A DNA stretch of 64,000 nucleotides from an uncultured Oscillospiraceae bacterium. GTDB lineage: Bacteria; Bacillota; Clostridia; Oscillospirales; Oscillospiraceae. The stretch's first letter is position 1; each line of letters starts with the position of its first letter. The notes under the pieces were generated by a model. The model saw nothing but the letters and a program-made list of their open reading frames with translations. It made no database searches and was not told the DNA's origin. The stretch is taken from NCBI GenBank assembly GCA_944385275.1, contig CALWWP010000007.1, forward strand, positions 38,746 to 102,745, read 5' to 3'. This document shows, piece by piece, positions 62,813 to 64,000 of the stretch. A program made the translations under genes and the position numbers.

Positions 62813-62841
62813 TTTACAGATGGGTGAGATTTCTATATAAT
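62813..62841 (+). promoter_or_regulatory. Sigma-A promoter of prfB
   Basis: TTTACA (62813-62818), 17-base spacer, TATAAT (62836-62841), about 30 bases ahead of the start. Confidence 0.78.
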
Positions 62842-62872
62842 ACATCGAAAAAGATAGAAAGCGGTATATATT

Positions 62873-63985
62873 ATGCTGGAATTTGAAGAATATAAAGTAA
62901 AGCTCAACGAATTGAAACCCATACTGGACAATTTGAAAGATGCTGTAAAACCTGATGAAGTAAAAGAGGAACTGAAAAAGCTTGAGGCGGAGAGCGAAGC
63001 CGAGGGCTTTTGGAATGATCTTGAAAATTCACAGAAGGTCCTTCAGCAGATAAAACATCTTCGGAGCAAATATGAAAACTACGATAAGCTAGTGCGCCAG
63101 TGGGACGATCTGTACACACTGTGCGATATGGCCATCGAGGAAGACGACGACAGCATGCTCGGGGAGATAACTGCAGATTTTGAAACATTTCAGAAGCAGC
63201 TGGAGGAGGCAAGGCTGAATACGCTGCTTTCGGGTGAATACGACGGCTGCAACGCCATGTTGTCGCTTCACGCGGGAGCCGGAGGGACCGAGGCCCAAGA
63301 CTGGACACAAATGCTCTACCGCATGTATACCAGATGGGCAGAGAGACACGGATTCAAATACAAGCTGCTTGATTGGCTTGACGGAGAAGAAGCTGGTATA
63401 AAAAGCGCTGTTTTGTCAATAGAAGGAGAAAATGCCTACGGCTATTTAAAGAGTGAATCGGGAGTACACAGGCTTGTAAGAGTATCGCCGTTTGACGCTT
63501 CGGGACGCAGACACACTTCTTTCGCAGCAGTTGAAGTCATGCCCCAGATAGAGGACGACGAACAGATCGAAATAAGGCAGGAAGATCTGAAAGTAGACAC
63601 TTACAGATCAAGCGGTGCGGGCGGCCAGCATGTAAATAAGACGGAATCCGCCATACGCATTACTCACATTCCGACTGGAATCGTGGTGTCCTGTCAAGTG
63701 GAACGCAGCCAGCATCAGAACAGAGAGTACGCTATGAGCATGCTTCGCTCACGGCTTGCGGAGATAAAAGAACGCGAGCATTTGGAAAAGATTGAGGATA
63801 TAAAAGGCGTACAAATGAAAATCGAGTGGGGAAGTCAGATACGCTCGTATGTATTTATGCCTTATACACTGGTGAAAGACCATCGAACAGGTTATGAACA
63901 GGGAAATATAAATGCTGTTATGGACGGAGATATCGACGGTTTCATCAATGCATATCTCAATGCAAGCGCAAGTTCTGAACAATAA
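62873..63985 (+). CDS. prfB: Peptide chain release factor 2
   Basis: A 370-residue RF2 that ends translation at UGA and UAA. GAGGTEAQDW, and the GGQ motif in SSGAGGQHVNKTESA, are diagnostic; SPFDASGRRHTS is the SPF recognition motif. The frame is continuous from ATG through LKDAVKPDEVKEEL, so the programmed frameshift and in-frame UGA that control most prfB genes are absent. Its Shine-Dalgarno is weak. Complete at the right edge; a terminator may begin beyond. Confidence 0.96.
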   Translation: MLEFEEYKVKLNELKPILDNLKDAVKPDEVKEELKKLEAESEAEGFWNDLENSQKVLQQIKHLRSKYENYDKLVRQWDDLYTLCDMAIEEDDDSMLGEITADFETFQKQLEEARLNTLLSGEYDGCNAMLSLHAGAGGTEAQDWTQMLYRMYTRWAERHGFKYKLLDWLDGEEAGIKSAVLSIEGENAYGYLKSESGVHRLVRVSPFDASGRRHTSFAAVEVMPQIEDDEQIEIRQEDLKVDTYRSSGAGGQHVNKTESAIRITHIPTGIVVSCQVERSQHQNREYAMSMLRSRLAEIKEREHLEKIEDIKGVQMKIEWGSQIRSYVFMPYTLVKDHRTGYEQGNINAVMDGDIDGFINAYLNASASSEQ

Positions 63986-64000
63986 AAAAACAGCGGCGTT

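Overview
The window looks like a piece of the chromosome of an anaerobic, endospore-forming Clostridia-type Firmicute. Evidence for this is the number of sporulation genes (gpr, spoVAC, spmA/spmB, dpaA/dpaB), AGGAGG-type ribosome-binding sites, frequent TTG/GTG starts, a long Firmicute-type SRP RNA in front of dnaX, S14 of the zinc type, a YwiB-argS pair, and fermentative or CoA-radical functions (2-hydroxyacyl-CoA dehydratase activase, biotin-dependent decarboxylase). I cannot name a genus. No phage, insertion sequence, CRISPR array or rRNA was seen; this is mostly core chromosome.

Layout. 1-2.0 kb: the 3' end of a large acyl-CoA dehydratase activase-type gene, overlapping a gene that resembles methanogenesis marker 8 (DUF2099). 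2.1-5.3 kb (minus): hotdog thioesterase, a two-gene ABC exporter, rpsT. 5.4-7.0 kb: gpr with a forespore-type promoter, then a nitroreductase. 7.0-11.1 kb: two parS-like sites, parA, parB, a small membrane protein, serS, rsmG. 11.1-14.3 kb: carboxyltransferase, OadG-like and biotin carrier subunits of a decarboxylase, then a LysR regulator. 14.4-18.1 kb: a metallo-beta-lactamase-fold hydrolase, a solute-binding lipoprotein, secG, tatD.

18.2-34.2 kb: one long run of S10-spc-alpha genes (rpsJ to rplQ, with secY, adk, map, a KOW protein, infA and rpoA), starting from a strong promoter with a long structured leader. Two genes here are very short: rpmD (27229-27408) and rpmJ (31090-31203). 34.3-42.1 kb: spoVAC, an unknown gene, ywiB-like and argS, spmAB, an AbrB-type regulator, a DUF3810 membrane metalloprotease, an acyl-CoA synthetase. 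42.1-44.9 kb (minus): ruvX, SRP RNA, dnaX, ybaB. 45.2-47.7 kb: rpmG-secE-nusG-rplK-rplA. 47.7-58.4 kb: metA, dpaAB, tRNA-Ser, fumC, an HtrA protease, pyk, htpG, an SDR oxidoreductase. 58.6-58.95 kb: a Met-Glu-Val tRNA operon. 59.1-64 kb: alpha/beta hydrolase, a membrane-anchored MurF-like ligase, Ddl, then prfB without the usual programmed frameshift.

How they work together. Most of the window is translation (ribosomal proteins, three synthetases, release factor, tRNAs), protein export (secY, secE, secG, SRP RNA) and chromosome upkeep (parABS, dnaX, ruvX). A second theme is the dormant spore: dipicolinate synthesis (DpaAB), its uptake (SpoVAC), core maturation (SpmAB) and breakdown of small acid-soluble proteins on germination (Gpr). 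The points most worth follow-up are the activase/DUF2099 pair at the left edge, the membrane MurF-Ddl cluster at the right edge, and several structured non-coding stretches.
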